Source: Rufibacter latericius
Lineage (GTDB): Bacteria > Bacteroidota > Bacteroidia > Cytophagales > Hymenobacteraceae
Assembly: GCF_003721515.1 (NCBI RefSeq)
Contig: NZ_RJJD01000010.1
Location: 33,786-97,785 of the forward strand
Direction: 5' to 3'
Length of the DNA: 64,000 nucleotides
The notes beneath the pieces were generated by a model. It searched no databases, was not told where the DNA came from, and worked only from the letters and a program-made list of their open reading frames with translations. The translations under genes were made by a program, and so were the position numbers. Every line of letters starts with the position of its first letter. Position 1 is the first letter of the stretch. Shown one piece after another: positions 23,968-34,430 of the stretch.

Positions 23968-26421
23968 TTAGCTTGCTTTCTTTTTAGGAGCAGCGGGCTT
24001 TTTGGCAGCCGAGGTCTTGGTTGTACCGGTGGCTTTTTTAGCGGCCGGTTTCTTGGCCGGAGCTTTCTTGGCTGCTGGAGCATCGGTGGCCGGAGCAGCT
24101 TTCTTCTTGAAACCACCGCGGGCTGGTTTATCAGGGGTAGCCTCGGCCAGCTCCAGACATTGCTCCAACGTCAACTCCGCAGGCTCCTGGCCTTTGGGGA
24201 TCTTCACGTTCTTTTTGCCCACGCAGATGTACGGCCCGAAACGCCCGTTCAGCACGGTAACCTCTGGGTTTTCAGGGAAGGTCTTGATCATCTTTTCAGC
24301 ATCGGCTTTGCGTTTGGCTTCGATGAGCGCAATAGCTTCAGGCTCGGTAACCAGCAGCGGATCAAGTTCTTTCGGCAGCGAGTAGTACTTGCTGTTGTGT
24401 TGAATATAAGGCCCAAAACGGCCGATGGCGGCTTTCATGCCCTTGCCTTCAAACTCACCCACGATACGAGGCAACTTGAACAATTCTAAGGCTTGCTCCA
24501 GGGTAATAGACTCCAGGAACTGGCCTTTCCGGAGGCTGGCATATACCGGTTTGGCATCGGTGCCTTCCACTTCCTCGCCCAACTGCACATACGGCCCGAA
24601 GCGGCCTAACTTTGCAATCACCTTCATGCCTGAAATAGGATCAACGCCCAATTCACGGGCGCCACTTACAGTAGACCGCTCCACGCTGGCACTTGTCTCA
24701 ATGGTTTGATGGAAGCTTGAGTAGAAGGTGTCTAACATCTTATCCCATTGCTTTTTACCGGCGGCAATTTCATCGAATTCTTCCTCAACCCGGGCCGTGA
24801 AAGAGTAGTCGATCACACTTTCGAAATGGGATACCAGGAAATCGGTAACCACCATGGCGATGTCAGTGGGGAAAAGTTTGGCTTTCTCGGCCCCTGCCAT
24901 TTCGGTTTTCTTCTGGGTAGAGATTTGGCCGTTCTCCAACGTGAGCACGTTGTAGGCCCGTTCTTTTCCTTCGCGATTGTCTTTTTCCACGTAGCCCCGT
25001 TTCTGAATAGTAGAAATAGTTGGCGCGTACGTAGACGGACGTCCGATGCCCATCTCTTCCAGTTTCTTCACCAAACTGGCCTCGGTGTAGCGGGGAGCCG
25101 GGCGGCTGTACCGCTCTGTGGCTTGAAGGCGCTGCAAGTTCAGGGCCTGGCCTTCAGATAATGGAGGCAGCATGCCTTTCACATCATCATCGGCCACTTC
25201 ATCATCGTCGGTAGATTCGGTGTATACCTTCAGGAAACCCTCGAAGCGGATGACTTCACCCGTAGCGATCAGTTTTTCAGGCTGGCCGCTGATGGTGATG
25301 GTGGCAGTGGTTTTCTCGATCTCGGCATCAGCCATCTGCGAGGCGATGGCACGTTTGCGGATCAAATCATAGAGGCGCTGCTCATTACGGTCAGAACTTA
25401 CCTGAATCGCGGCAAAATCTGTGGGCCTGATGGATTCGTGGGCTTCCTGCGCTGATTTAGATTTGGTTTTGTACTGCCGCGTTTTCACGTAGTTTTCGCC
25501 AAAAGAGCGCGAAATCTCGGCCGCTGCTGCCGTCATCGCATCTTGAGAGAGGTTTACTGAGTCAGTACGCATGTAGGAGATCTTACCGGCTTCATACAAG
25601 CGTTGGGCCACGGTCATGGTCTGAGCCACCGAGAAAGACAGTTTGCGGCTAGCTTCCTGCTGCAGGGTAGACGTGGTGAACGGAGGTGCTGGGGTGCGTT
25701 TTGTGGGCTTTTTCTCCAAACTCTCAATAGAGTAGGAGGCGCCAATGCAACGCTTGAGGAAATCCTCTGCTTCAGCTTGGGTTTTGAAACGGGTGTTCAA
25801 TTCCGCCTCCATCCGTTTGCCGTTCGCCTCAAACTGGGCAACTACTTTATACGCGGATACGGCTTTGTGACGCTCAATCTCACGCTCACGCTCCACCACC
25901 ACGCGCACGGCTACAGACTGCACCCGTCCCGCGGAAAGACCGGTCTTTATCTTTTTCCAGAGCACCGGACTCAGCTCAAAACCCACCAGGCGGTCAAGCA
26001 CGCGACGGGCCTGCTGGGCGTTCACCAGGTTGGTGTCAATAGAGCGGGGGTTATCAATGGCATTCAGAATAGCGTTCTTGGTGATTTCCCGGAACACGAT
26101 GCGGCGCGTCTTGGCCTCATTCAGGTTCAGTGCCTCAGACAAGTGCCAGGAAATAGCTTCTCCTTCGCGGTCCTCATCGGATGCTAACCACACGACCTCC
26201 GCCTCCTTGGCCAGTTTTTTAAGCTGTGCGATCACCTCCCGTTTGTCGGGGCTGACCACGTAGGTGGGCTTGAAGCCGTTCTTTATGTCTATAGCGTTAT
26301 TGTCTTTGGGGAGGTCGCGCACGTGCCCGAAGCTGGATTTCACCACAAAATCCTTCCCCAGGTACCCTTCAATGGTCTTGGCCTTGGCCGGCGACTCCAC
26401 AATCACTAAGTTTTTTATCAT
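23968..26421 (-). CDS. topA: DNA topoisomerase I
   Basis: Type IA topoisomerase of 817 residues relaxing negative supercoils. The TOPRIM domain opens with NLVIVESPAKAKTIEGYLG and has the acidic DEDREGEAISWHL motif; the catalytic tyrosine is in GKISYMRTDSVNLS, and the VGRVQSVAVR-like strand is present. After about residue 590 there are repeated GRFGPYIQ/GRFGPYVQ modules (Toprim_Crpt type) and no four-cysteine zinc fingers, then a Lys/Ala/Pro-rich histone-H1-like tail of about 50 residues that probably holds DNA. The ATG at 26421 is chosen over 26448 because MIKNLVIVESPAKAK is the normal start. Confidence 0.96.
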   Translation of the reverse strand: MIKNLVIVESPAKAKTIEGYLGKDFVVKSSFGHVRDLPKDNNAIDIKNGFKPTYVVSPDKREVIAQLKKLAKEAEVVWLASDEDREGEAISWHLSEALNLNEAKTRRIVFREITKNAILNAIDNPRSIDTNLVNAQQARRVLDRLVGFELSPVLWKKIKTGLSAGRVQSVAVRVVVEREREIERHKAVSAYKVVAQFEANGKRMEAELNTRFKTQAEAEDFLKRCIGASYSIESLEKKPTKRTPAPPFTTSTLQQEASRKLSFSVAQTMTVAQRLYEAGKISYMRTDSVNLSQDAMTAAAAEISRSFGENYVKTRQYKTKSKSAQEAHESIRPTDFAAIQVSSDRNEQRLYDLIRKRAIASQMADAEIEKTTATITISGQPEKLIATGEVIRFEGFLKVYTESTDDDEVADDDVKGMLPPLSEGQALNLQRLQATERYSRPAPRYTEASLVKKLEEMGIGRPSTYAPTISTIQKRGYVEKDNREGKERAYNVLTLENGQISTQKKTEMAGAEKAKLFPTDIAMVVTDFLVSHFESVIDYSFTARVEEEFDEIAAGKKQWDKMLDTFYSSFHQTIETSASVERSTVSGARELGVDPISGMKVIAKLGRFGPYVQLGEEVEGTDAKPVYASLRKGQFLESITLEQALELFKLPRIVGEFEGKGMKAAIGRFGPYIQHNSKYYSLPKELDPLLVTEPEAIALIEAKRKADAEKMIKTFPENPEVTVLNGRFGPYICVGKKNVKIPKGQEPAELTLEQCLELAEATPDKPARGGFKKKAAPATDAPAAKKAPAKKPAAKKATGTTKTSAAKKPAAPKKKAS

Positions 26422-26506
26422 ATGGGAAAAGGGCAGGGCACTGCCCAAAATTTTTTCAAAGATGTAGTAATTTTTTGAGACAATCCAACCACTATCTTTA
26501 TGCCGA

Positions 26507-26538
26507 TTGTTCCAATGAGGTAAAAGAATATACCTTAG
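26507..26538 (+). promoter_or_regulatory. Candidate promoter of sixA
   Basis: TTG at 26507-26509, a 21-base spacer, then TACCTTAG at 26531-26538, one mismatch from TAnnTTTG. Spacing matches the Bacteroidota consensus and the box lies 35 bases before the ATG. Confidence 0.4.
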
Positions 26539-26572
26539 GGGGGTAAAAAGGTTTTTTTAAGGACAAACACGC

Positions 26573-27049
26573 ATGAAGAATCTCTTATTAATGCGCCACG
26601 CCACCGCGGCAGACAAAGCTATTGGCCAAACAGATTTCGACCGGGAAATCACGCTCTTCGGACAGCGCCAGGCAGGCGAGGCGGGCTTATGGCTCAAAGA
26701 ACAGGCCCTGCTGCCAGAACTGGTGCTGTGTAGCTCGGCAGTAAGAACCCGCATGACCCTGGAGAACCTGCTGGAGGAAATGAATTCTAAAATCCCCATT
26801 CAATTTGAAAGGGAAATCTACTACGGTTCTGAGCAAGACATGATCACACTGGTGCACGGGGTGGAGGATAAAGTAGACACGTTGCTGGTGCTGGGGCACA
26901 ACCCCACCATCTCGTTTTTGGCTTCGGCGCTCACCCATGAAGAGGTGTCGTTCAGCCCGGCCACCGTTGCCCATCTGCATTTCAACGGCTATTCCTGGGA
27001 AAACTTGCGTGCGGGTACCTGCAAACTCCATTCTATATACCGCGAGTAA
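26573..27049 (+). CDS. sixA: SixA-like histidine phosphatase
   Basis: Histidine-phosphatase-superfamily protein of 158 residues of the SixA type, which in E. coli dephosphorylates phosphohistidine on signalling or PTS proteins. The RHA motif is LLLMRHATAADK with the catalytic His9, and the second histidine is in LLVLGHNPTISFLA. It precedes the chemosensory operon by about 120 bases but is separated by a dispersed palindrome, so co-regulation is uncertain. The idea that it could act on CheA phosphohistidine is speculative. Confidence 0.87.
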   Translation: MKNLLLMRHATAADKAIGQTDFDREITLFGQRQAGEAGLWLKEQALLPELVLCSSAVRTRMTLENLLEEMNSKIPIQFEREIYYGSEQDMITLVHGVEDKVDTLLVLGHNPTISFLASALTHEEVSFSPATVAHLHFNGYSWENLRAGTCKLHSIYRE

Positions 27050-27053
27050 ATTC

Positions 27054-27088
27054 ATTTTAGCCTGTTTCCCTGAAAAGAAGCCCAAAAC
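27054..27088. repeat. Dispersed palindromic element, degenerate copy
   Basis: ATTTTAGCCTGTTTCCC and TGAAAAGAAGCCCAAAAC, between sixA and the parA-like gene. Confidence 0.5.
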
Positions 27089-27167
27089 AGTGAAACAGGC
27101 TTATAATTATTTGTAGTTTAGCGGCTCGTTCCACCCCAAGAAAATAATTTTCTTTTTTCTGTAACCT

Positions 27168-27917
27168 ATGGCAGCAACTATCGTATCGGTCATCAACCAA
27201 AAGGGGGGTACTGGTAAAACCACCACTACCATTAACTTAGGAAGCGCCCTTCAGAAACTGGGCAAACGCGTGTTGTTAATCGATTTAGATCCTCAGGCCA
27301 ATCTCTCTTATTCCTTGGGCATCACCGAGCCGGCCTGCACCCTCGCAGACGTTTTTACCGGCAAAGACAAACTTAAAGACTGTATCCAGGAGCGGAACGG
27401 TCTTTTCGTGGCTCCGGGCACCAATGAGTTGGTAGATGTGGAGATCTCCCTGGTGAACCATGAGGAGCGCGAGAAATTCCTGCAGCATATGTTTGTTGAG
27501 GTGCAGGACTACGACTACATCCTTATTGACTGCCCACCCTCGTTGTCGCTGCTTACGGTGAACGCCCTGGCTGCTTCCCATGAAGTTTTGATTCCCCTAC
27601 AAATGGAAGTGCTGACTTTGCAAGGGTTGGGCCAGATCCTGAACACGGTGCAGCAGATCAAAGAAACCTTGAACTCTAAACTGAAAGTAAAGGGCATTGT
27701 GGTGGTCATGTACGACAAACGCCGCAAGTTGAGTACCGAAATAGAGGATTACCTGAAAGAGAACGTGGACGAATATATCTTCCAACAGCGCATCAGGCTG
27801 AATGTGAAACTGGCCGAGGCGCCTTCCTTTGGGCAAAGCGTGCTGGATTACGACGGGTCCTCTTACGGCGCCAAAGATTATTTGGGTTTGGCGAAAGAAT
27901 TTATCACTATTCCATAG
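27168..27917 (+). CDS. ParA-family ATPase heading the chemosensory operon
   Basis: ParA/Soj-type deviant-Walker ATPase of 249 residues. The deviant Walker A is VINQKGGTGKTTTTINLGSA (Lys-rich signature), Walker A-prime LLIDLDPQANLSYSLG and Walker B YILIDCPPSLSLLTVNALA. No parB-like gene or parS site is seen nearby, so a chromosome-partitioning role is unlikely. ParA-like proteins encoded within chemotaxis operons (ParC of Vibrio, PpfA of Rhodobacter) distribute receptor arrays, PpfA specifically a soluble one. The neighbouring receptor here is soluble, so the same role is inferred. Confidence 0.9.
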   Translation: MAATIVSVINQKGGTGKTTTTINLGSALQKLGKRVLLIDLDPQANLSYSLGITEPACTLADVFTGKDKLKDCIQERNGLFVAPGTNELVDVEISLVNHEEREKFLQHMFVEVQDYDYILIDCPPSLSLLTVNALAASHEVLIPLQMEVLTLQGLGQILNTVQQIKETLNSKLKVKGIVVVMYDKRRKLSTEIEDYLKENVDEYIFQQRIRLNVKLAEAPSFGQSVLDYDGSSYGAKDYLGLAKEFITIP

Positions 27918-28049
27918 CCGGGGAATTATTAGAAGTCTTGTATTATTAGTAAATTGCGAGGATGTCAAAGTAAGTAGACATCAGAAATAGATATATCGGC
28001 GAACTTTTTGCCGCAGAGGATAAAAAACGCTCTTCAATTCAAAAATAAA

Positions 28050-31000
28050 ATGGCTTTAGGTAAAAACTTGAAACTCAACAAGGATAAACTGATTGGGAAG
28101 ACGGAGGCCGGTACACCTGCTGAGGCACCTACGGATGCCCTGGCCCAAGTACCGGTAGACCAACCGGCAACAAGCCAGCCCGAGGAAGCGCCTGTGCCGG
28201 AAGTAATCACTTCCGTGACGGACCTTCCCCTGGCAGAGCCGAACGGGAAGTCTTCTGTGGCCAAGGCTCGTGCTGGAGGAAAAACATTGGAGCAACAAAA
28301 AGACGAAAAAATAGAAAAAGTACTCTCAGAACCAGGTAGTGATCAGGCCCGAAAAAGTAATTCTCCGCGCCAGACCCAGACCCAGGATTCAGACTATATA
28401 AATGAGCAGCTGAACCGCGTGCTTTACGCCCTTGACGCCTTTAAAAAAGGAGACGTCTCTGTGCGCTTGACCAAGCAGAACAACGACATCTTCTCTGAGA
28501 TTGCCGAAGCTTACAACTCCATGGTGGAGATGATCGGGGGCGTAGGAGGTGAGGTGTCGCGTATCTCAAAAGTAGCCGGAGTAGAGGGAAACCTGAAAGC
28601 CCGTGCCTCTGCCGAAAGCGCCTCTGGTTTCTGGAAAGACATGATCAACAATATCAACGGCCTGGTAGACTCCATCGCCGTTCCGGTATTGGAGGTAGGT
28701 AAGGTATTGAAGAACATCTCACGGGGAAACCTGGACGAGACGTTCCAGATTCCGGTGTCCGGTGACTTCAAGGTTATGGCCGAAACCATCAACCGTACCA
28801 TTGACAACCTGAACCTATTTGCCGGTGAGGTAACCCGGGTGGCCCTGGAAGTAGGTACCGAGGGTAAACTGGGTGGACAAGCCTCAGTTCCAAACGTAGC
28901 CGGTATCTGGAAAGAATTGACAGATAATGTAAACGCGATGGCGTCTAACCTGACTTCTCAGGTACGTGACATTGCGAAAGTAACGACTGCCGTTGCCCAG
29001 GGAAACCTGGACCAAAAGGTAACGGTGGACCTGAAAGGGGAAATGCTTCAGCTGAAAGAGAACATCAACCAAATGGTGGACTCTTTGAACATCTTCGGGG
29101 ACGAGGTAACCCGGGTAGCCCGTGAAGTGGGTACTGAAGGAAAACTAGGTGGTCAGGCGAAAGTGCCAAACGTAGGCGGGGTTTGGAAAGATCTCACTGA
29201 TAACGTGAACACCATGGCCTCCAACCTGACCTCTCAGCTCCGTGACATTGCCAACGTGGCCACCGCGGTAGCGAAAGGCGACCTGACCCAGAAGATCACG
29301 GTAAACGTGAAAGGCGAATTAGCCGAGCTGAAGGACAACCTGAACCAGATGGTGGACTCCCTTAATATCTTCGCTGACGAGGTAACCCGCGTGGCTAGAG
29401 AGGTAGGAACAGAAGGAATCTTGGGTGGACAAGCTAATGTACCTAAGGTAGCGGGTGTTTGGAAAGAACTGACCGACAACGTGAACTCCATGGCCTCCAA
29501 CCTGACCCTTCAGGTAAGGGATATCGCCAACGTAGCTACCGCAGTGGCGCGTGGCGAGCTGAGCCAGAAAATCACAGTAAATGTAAACGGAGAGCTCCTT
29601 CAACTGAAAGACTCTTTAAACCAGATGGTGGACTCCCTCAACATCTTCGCGGGTGAAGTAACCCGTGTTGCATTGGAGGTAGGTACTGAAGGTAAGCTAG
29701 GTGGTCAGGCAACCGTACCTAACGTGGGCGGGGTTTGGAAAGACCTAACGGATAATGTGAATTACATGGCGTCTAACCTGACGCTGCAAGTGCGGGACAT
29801 CGCCAACGTGGCGACCGCGGTAGCGAAAGGTGACCTGACCCAGAAAATCACCGTTGGAGTAAAAGGCGAATTAGCCGAGCTGAAGGACAACCTGAACCAG
29901 ATGGTGGACTCCCTCAACATCTTCGCCGGTGAGGTAACCCGCGTTGCCCGTGAAGTAGGAACCGAAGGAAAGTTGGGTGGCCAAGCAACCGTACCGAATG
30001 TAGGTGGTGTTTGGAAAGACCTAACCGACAACGTAAACTTTATGGCTGGGAACCTTACCTCTCAGGTACGGGACATTGCCAACGTAGCTACCGCAGTTGC
30101 AAGAGGCGACTTGAGCCAAAAAGTAACCGTTGGGGTAAAAGGAGAGTTGGCCGAGCTGAAGGACAACCTGAACCAGATGGTGGACTCGCTTAACATCTTC
30201 GCCGGTGAGGTAACCCGGGTAGCTTTGGAGGTAGGTACCGAAGGAAAACTTGGTGGACAAGCGGCTGTGCCAAATGTGGCCGGTACCTGGAAAGCGTTGA
30301 CCGACAACGTAAATTCCATGGCCTCCAACCTCACATTGCAGGTACGCGATATTGCCAATGTGGCAACTGCCGTAGCACGCGGCGACTTAAGCCAGAAAAT
30401 TACGGTGAACGTGAAAGGCGAGCTCCTTCAGCTGAAGGACAACCTGAACCAGATGGTGGACTCGCTTAACATCTTCGCCGGTGAGGTAACCCGCGTTGCC
30501 CGTGAAGTGGGAACCGAAGGGAAACTGGGCGGACAGGCAGCTGTACCAAACGTGGCAGGTACCTGGAAAGCCTTAACAGATAATGTTAACTCCATGGCGT
30601 CTAATTTGACGCTTCAAGTAAGAGATATAGCAAACGTGGCGACTGCGGTAGCACGCGGTGACCTGAGCCAGAAGATCACCGTTGACGTGAAAGGCGAGCT
30701 CCTTCAGCTTAAGGACAACCTGAACCAGATGGTGGACTCCCTGAACATCTTCGCCGGAGAGGTAACCCGGGTGGCGCGTGAAGTGGGTACCGAGGGTATC
30801 TTGGGTGGACAGGCGAATGTGCCGAATGTAGGTGGGGTTTGGAAAGACCTGACAGAGAACGTGAACTTCATGGCTGGTAACCTTACCTCGCAGGTACGGG
30901 ACATCGCCAATGTAGCGACCGCGGTTGCTAGAGGTGACTTGAGCCAGAAAATCACGGTAGATGTTAAAGGGGAACTCCTTGAGCTGAAAAACAACCTGAA

Positions 31001-33488
31001 CCAAATGGTGGATTCCCTAAACATCTTCGCTGATGAGGTTACACGGGTGGCAAGAGAAGTGGGAACCGAAGGTAAACTGGGAGGCCAGGCGAACGTGCCA
31101 AAAGTACGTGGTACCTGGAAAGAGTTGACTGACAACGTAAACTCCATGGCCTCCAACCTGACACTGCAAGTACGTGACATCGCCAATGTGGCGACTGCAG
31201 TAGCAAAAGGTGACTTGACTCAGAAGATCTCGGTGAATGTTAACGGAGAGCTCTTAGAGTTGAAGAACATCTTAAACCAGATGGTGGACTCCCTGAACGT
31301 GTTTGCCGGTGAGGTAACCCGTGTTGCCTTGGAAGTGGGTACCGAGGGTAAACTGGGCGGACAGGCTTCTGTGCCTAACGTAGCCGGTACCTGGAAGATG
31401 CTCACCGACAACGTGAACTCCATGGCCTCTAACCTAACCTCTCAGGTACGGGATATTGCCAATGTAGCGACTGCAGTGGCGAAAGGTGACCTGAGCCAGA
31501 AAATGACCGTGAATGTGAAGGGTGAAATCCTTCAACTGAAAGATATTTTGAACCAGATGGTGGACTCCCTCAACATCTTCGCGGGTGAAGTAACTCGTGT
31601 GGCTTTGGAGGTAGGTACCGAAGGAAGATTGGGCGGACAAGCCAAAGTGCCGAACGTTGCCGGGGTTTGGAAAGACCTGACTGACAATGTTAACACCATG
31701 GCCTCTAACCTGACGCTTCAAGTACGTGACATCGCGAATGTGGCGACTGCGGTAGCGAAAGGTGACCTCACCCAGAAAATCACGGTGAATGTTCGGGGTG
31801 AGTTAGCCGAACTGAAGGACAACCTGAACCAGATGGTGGACTCCCTGAACATCTTTGCCGGTGAGGTAACCAGGGTAGCCCTTGAAGTGGGTACTGAAGG
31901 TCGCTTAGGTGGCCAGGCTTCCGTGCCGAATGTGGCCGGGGTTTGGAAAGACCTCACCGATAACGTGAACATCATGGCCTCTAACCTGACGACTCAGGTA
32001 CGCGGAATCGTGAAAGTAGTAACTGCAGTATCTAAAGGTGACTTAACTCAAAAATTAACCTTACAAGCCAAAGGCGAATTAGCAGACTTGGCCGATACCA
32101 TCAACAGCATGGTGGAAGACCTTAACCGCCTTGCGGGTGAGGTGAGCCGGGTGGCCAGAGTAGCCGGGGTGGAAGGTAAATTGACCGAGCGTGCCACCGT
32201 GCATGGTGTGTCTGGAAGCTGGAAAGAACTGGTAGATACTTTGAACGACCTGTTAGAGTCCATTGTGACGCCGGTGTTGGAAGTGTCCCGTGTGGTACGT
32301 TCTATCTCTGAGGGTGATTTAACCCAGAAAGTAGAAATCCATACCGCCGGTGATATCCTGGCCATGTCCAACGCCTTAAACCTGGCGGTGGACAACCTGA
32401 ATGCGCTACTGGGTGAAATCAACGATTCCTCACTCATCGTTGGTTCGTCTTCTGAAGAGATGGCGGAAAAAGGATTGGAGATGAACCGCGTTACAGTAGA
32501 CGTAGCCTTGGCCATGCAGCAAATGGCCGAAGGTGCGCAGAACCAAGCCTTGAAAACTGACCAGGCCTTCAAACTAATTGAGGAAATCATGAAGGCCACC
32601 AAGGAGACCGCGAACAAAGCCGATGTGGTGAACCGTTCGGCGGTAATGGGTGAGGAAACCTCTCAGTTAGGTCTGAAAACAGTGGCCGAGGTGGTGCGCA
32701 ACATGGAGGAAATTTCTTCTTCTGCTGCGCTTACTGCTAAAACCATCGAAGTACTTAGCACCCGTAGCCAGGAGATCTCTAAATCATTGGGTGTGATCAC
32801 CGACATTGCGGCGCAGACTAACTTGCTGGCCTTGAACGCGGCCATTGAGGCGGCCAGAGCCGGTGAGGCAGGACGCGGATTCGCGGTAGTAGCCGAGGAA
32901 ATCCGGAAACTGGCAGAAGGTTCCCGTAAATCAGCGAGTGAGATCAGCACGCTGGTAGATGACGTGAAGAAGGATACCTCATCCGCAGCAGCGGCGATCG
33001 CGACCATGGAAGGCCGGGTATTGAAAGGAAAGAATGCCACGTTTGAAGCCTCCGGCGCCTTTAAGAACATTGCTACTTCCAGCGGTGAAACACTCCGCAG
33101 TGCCCAGGACATTTTGGTGTCTACCGAGGTACAGAAAACCTCCATCGGAGACGTTGTGAAGTACGTGGAAGAAGTGGTAGCCATCGCGGAGCAAACCGCT
33201 TCTGGTACGCAGCAAGTAGCAGGAACCGCCAAGCAACTGTCAGGTTCTATGCAGGAATTGACCTCTTCCAGCCAGCGCTTGAACGACATCGCCGATGACC
33301 TGCAGATCAGTATCTCGGCCTTTAAACTTGTGAACGGCAACCTTGTTTTCCCTAACCGGAACGGACGCAAATTGTCGGCGGTGCCAAATGCCCGTAAGCG
33401 CTCTTTCACCGGAGATGAGGCAAATGACGCAGATTTTGACAAGAAAATCGCAAGCAAAAGGACGCTTAAAAACAGAGGTCAGGAATAA
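28050..33488 (+). CDS. Giant soluble methyl-accepting chemotaxis protein with a poly-HAMP array
   Basis: Chemoreceptor of 1812 residues with no membrane helix, hence cytoplasmic. The first 110 residues are Pro/Ala/Glu-rich and disordered-looking. Residues about 118-245 carry two divergent HAMP-like motifs ([20 protein letters not shown]). Residues 248-1443 are thirteen tandem 92-residue units, each with a HAMP motif ([18 protein letters not shown], then [18 protein letters not shown]) and a connector ending in [11 protein letters not shown] and [10 protein letters not shown]: about 15 HAMP motifs in all. The C-terminal signalling hairpin has its tip near residues 1585-1625 ([20 protein letters not shown]). 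There is no recognised ligand domain. The start is the ATG at 28050; a TTG at 28008 is possible. The stop overlaps the cheW start. Confidence 0.93.
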   Translation: MALGKNLKLNKDKLIGKTEAGTPAEAPTDALAQVPVDQPATSQPEEAPVPEVITSVTDLPLAEPNGKSSVAKARAGGKTLEQQKDEKIEKVLSEPGSDQARKSNSPRQTQTQDSDYINEQLNRVLYALDAFKKGDVSVRLTKQNNDIFSEIAEAYNSMVEMIGGVGGEVSRISKVAGVEGNLKARASAESASGFWKDMINNINGLVDSIAVPVLEVGKVLKNISRGNLDETFQIPVSGDFKVMAETINRTIDNLNLFAGEVTRVALEVGTEGKLGGQASVPNVAGIWKELTDNVNAMASNLTSQVRDIAKVTTAVAQGNLDQKVTVDLKGEMLQLKENINQMVDSLNIFGDEVTRVAREVGTEGKLGGQAKVPNVGGVWKDLTDNVNTMASNLTSQLRDIANVATAVAKGDLTQKITVNVKGELAELKDNLNQMVDSLNIFADEVTRVAREVGTEGILGGQANVPKVAGVWKELTDNVNSMASNLTLQVRDIANVATAVARGELSQKITVNVNGELLQLKDSLNQMVDSLNIFAGEVTRVALEVGTEGKLGGQATVPNVGGVWKDLTDNVNYMASNLTLQVRDIANVATAVAKGDLTQKITVGVKGELAELKDNLNQMVDSLNIFAGEVTRVAREVGTEGKLGGQATVPNVGGVWKDLTDNVNFMAGNLTSQVRDIANVATAVARGDLSQKVTVGVKGELAELKDNLNQMVDSLNIFAGEVTRVALEVGTEGKLGGQAAVPNVAGTWKALTDNVNSMASNLTLQVRDIANVATAVARGDLSQKITVNVKGELLQLKDNLNQMVDSLNIFAGEVTRVAREVGTEGKLGGQAAVPNVAGTWKALTDNVNSMASNLTLQVRDIANVATAVARGDLSQKITVDVKGELLQLKDNLNQMVDSLNIFAGEVTRVAREVGTEGILGGQANVPNVGGVWKDLTENVNFMAGNLTSQVRDIANVATAVARGDLSQKITVDVKGELLELKNNLNQMVDSLNIFADEVTRVAREVGTEGKLGGQANVPKVRGTWKELTDNVNSMASNLTLQVRDIANVATAVAKGDLTQKISVNVNGELLELKNILNQMVDSLNVFAGEVTRVALEVGTEGKLGGQASVPNVAGTWKMLTDNVNSMASNLTSQVRDIANVATAVAKGDLSQKMTVNVKGEILQLKDILNQMVDSLNIFAGEVTRVALEVGTEGRLGGQAKVPNVAGVWKDLTDNVNTMASNLTLQVRDIANVATAVAKGDLTQKITVNVRGELAELKDNLNQMVDSLNIFAGEVTRVALEVGTEGRLGGQASVPNVAGVWKDLTDNVNIMASNLTTQVRGIVKVVTAVSKGDLTQKLTLQAKGELADLADTINSMVEDLNRLAGEVSRVARVAGVEGKLTERATVHGVSGSWKELVDTLNDLLESIVTPVLEVSRVVRSISEGDLTQKVEIHTAGDILAMSNALNLAVDNLNALLGEINDSSLIVGSSSEEMAEKGLEMNRVTVDVALAMQQMAEGAQNQALKTDQAFKLIEEIMKATKETANKADVVNRSAVMGEETSQLGLKTVAEVVRNMEEISSSAALTAKTIEVLSTRSQEISKSLGVITDIAAQTNLLALNAAIEAARAGEAGRGFAVVAEEIRKLAEGSRKSASEISTLVDDVKKDTSSAAAAIATMEGRVLKGKNATFEASGAFKNIATSSGETLRSAQDILVSTEVQKTSIGDVVKYVEEVVAIAEQTASGTQQVAGTAKQLSGSMQELTSSSQRLNDIADDLQISISAFKLVNGNLVFPNRNGRKLSAVPNARKRSFTGDEANDADFDKKIASKRTLKNRGQE
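28791..32378 (+). repeat. Thirteen tandem 276-bp coding repeats (poly-HAMP array)
   Basis: Direct repeats of exactly 276 bp (92 codons); for example the GAGGTAACCC landmark falls at 28827, 29103 and 29379. Amino acid identity between units is very high in the middle of the array and lower in units 1, 12 and 13, while third codon positions differ between units. This suggests old duplication with selection on the protein, plus local homogenisation. Copy number may vary between strains. Confidence 0.9.
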
Positions 33489-33988
33489 TGGAATCTCAGA
33501 ACATTCGAGATAAAAAAGAGAAGGTAGTAGAGGAGAAGGTGCATCTCATTGTCTTTAAACTGGGCAATGAGGAATACGGAGTGCGGATTGATCAGGTGAA
33601 AGAGGTAACCATTACGCCAGAGATCACCCGTATGCCCAAAACGCCTTCCTTCATCAAAGGAGTATCCAACATCAGGGGAGATATCATCGCGATCATGAAC
33701 CTGGAAGAGCGCTTCAGAATTGAGCGTCCTTCTGGGGCAACCTCGCCGCATACCTACACTCTGGTGATGGAAGCCAAAGACTATACCATGGGCTTTATTG
33801 TGCATGAGGTACCGCAGTCATTGACGTTGCCGGTCTCCAGCATTGACAAAGCACCCTCTTTTATTCAGGACATCAACATCAATGAAAACTTCATTGAAGG
33901 CATAGGGAAGTATGAAGATCGGCTCATCATTGTGCTGGACATCTTCAAGATTCTAACTTCAGAAGAAGTTTTACAGTTGAAATCATAG
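33488..33988 (+). CDS. cheW: CheW coupling protein
   Basis: CheW-domain adaptor of 166 residues linking the receptor to CheA. Recognised by LIVFKLGNEEYGVRIDQVKE, MPKTPSFIKGVSNIRGDIIA and ILDIFKI near the C-terminus. Its ATG overlaps the receptor stop by one base (TAATG), implying translational coupling with the poly-HAMP receptor. Confidence 0.93.
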   Translation: MESQNIRDKKEKVVEEKVHLIVFKLGNEEYGVRIDQVKEVTITPEITRMPKTPSFIKGVSNIRGDIIAIMNLEERFRIERPSGATSPHTYTLVMEAKDYTMGFIVHEVPQSLTLPVSSIDKAPSFIQDININENFIEGIGKYEDRLIIVLDIFKILTSEEVLQLKS

Positions 33989-34013
33989 TGCTTATTTCTT
34001 GACCTATTTACTT

Positions 34014-34394
34014 ATGGAAATCACGGATAAAAAAAGAATCTTAATTGTAGATGACTCTTTCTACATGCGCACTATGTTGAAGAACATGCTGCTAGACGCG
34101 GGCTATGATGTGGTAGGTGAGGCTCCAGACGGGAAAACCGCCCTGCAGATGGCTAAAGAGAAAATTCCGGATCTGGTAACCCTTGACGTGATTCTGCCAG
34201 ACAACACCGGCCTGGATGTTTTGAAAGGTATCAAGCAGGACAACCCAGACATGAAAGTAGTGATTGTGAGCGCCGTAGGGCAGGAAGTGATCATGAACGA
34301 AGCCGCCGAATACGGTGCGCTACACTACATCATCAAGCCTTTCTCAGAAGACAAAGTGTTAGAGGCGTTGAACAACGCTTTCAAAGAAGAATAG
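34014..34394 (+). CDS. cheY: CheY-like response regulator
   Basis: Single-domain receiver of 126 residues. Acidic pocket Asp13/Asp14 in ILIVDDSFYMR, phosphoacceptor Asp58 in PDLVTLDVILPDNTG, switch Ser in VVIVSAVG and Lys in YIIKPF are all intact. It is the only canonical phosphoacceptor receiver in the operon, so it is the likely output and the target of the CheC phosphatase. The ORF opens with TTG at 33999; the ATG at 34014 (MEITDKKRIL) is preferred. Its downstream target (gliding motor, pili or another process) is not shown. Confidence 0.92.
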   Translation: MEITDKKRILIVDDSFYMRTMLKNMLLDAGYDVVGEAPDGKTALQMAKEKIPDLVTLDVILPDNTGLDVLKGIKQDNPDMKVVIVSAVGQEVIMNEAAEYGALHYIIKPFSEDKVLEALNNAFKEE

Positions 34395-34430
34395 AAAAAA
34401 CAGGCTTAAAACGCACCACACTTTCTCCCT

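Noticed and set aside
25603..26187. Plus-strand ORF of 194 codons within topA
   Set aside because: Overlaps conserved topoisomerase catalytic regions on the other strand; no domain recognised.
28791..32378. Regular repeats considered as a CRISPR or satellite array
   Set aside because: The 276-bp units are an uninterrupted reading frame with HAMP motifs; there are no spacers.
32663..33457. Minus-strand ORF of 264 codons under the receptor signalling domain
   Set aside because: Antisense of a strongly conserved chemoreceptor hairpin; Ser/Ala-rich shadow without recognisable features.
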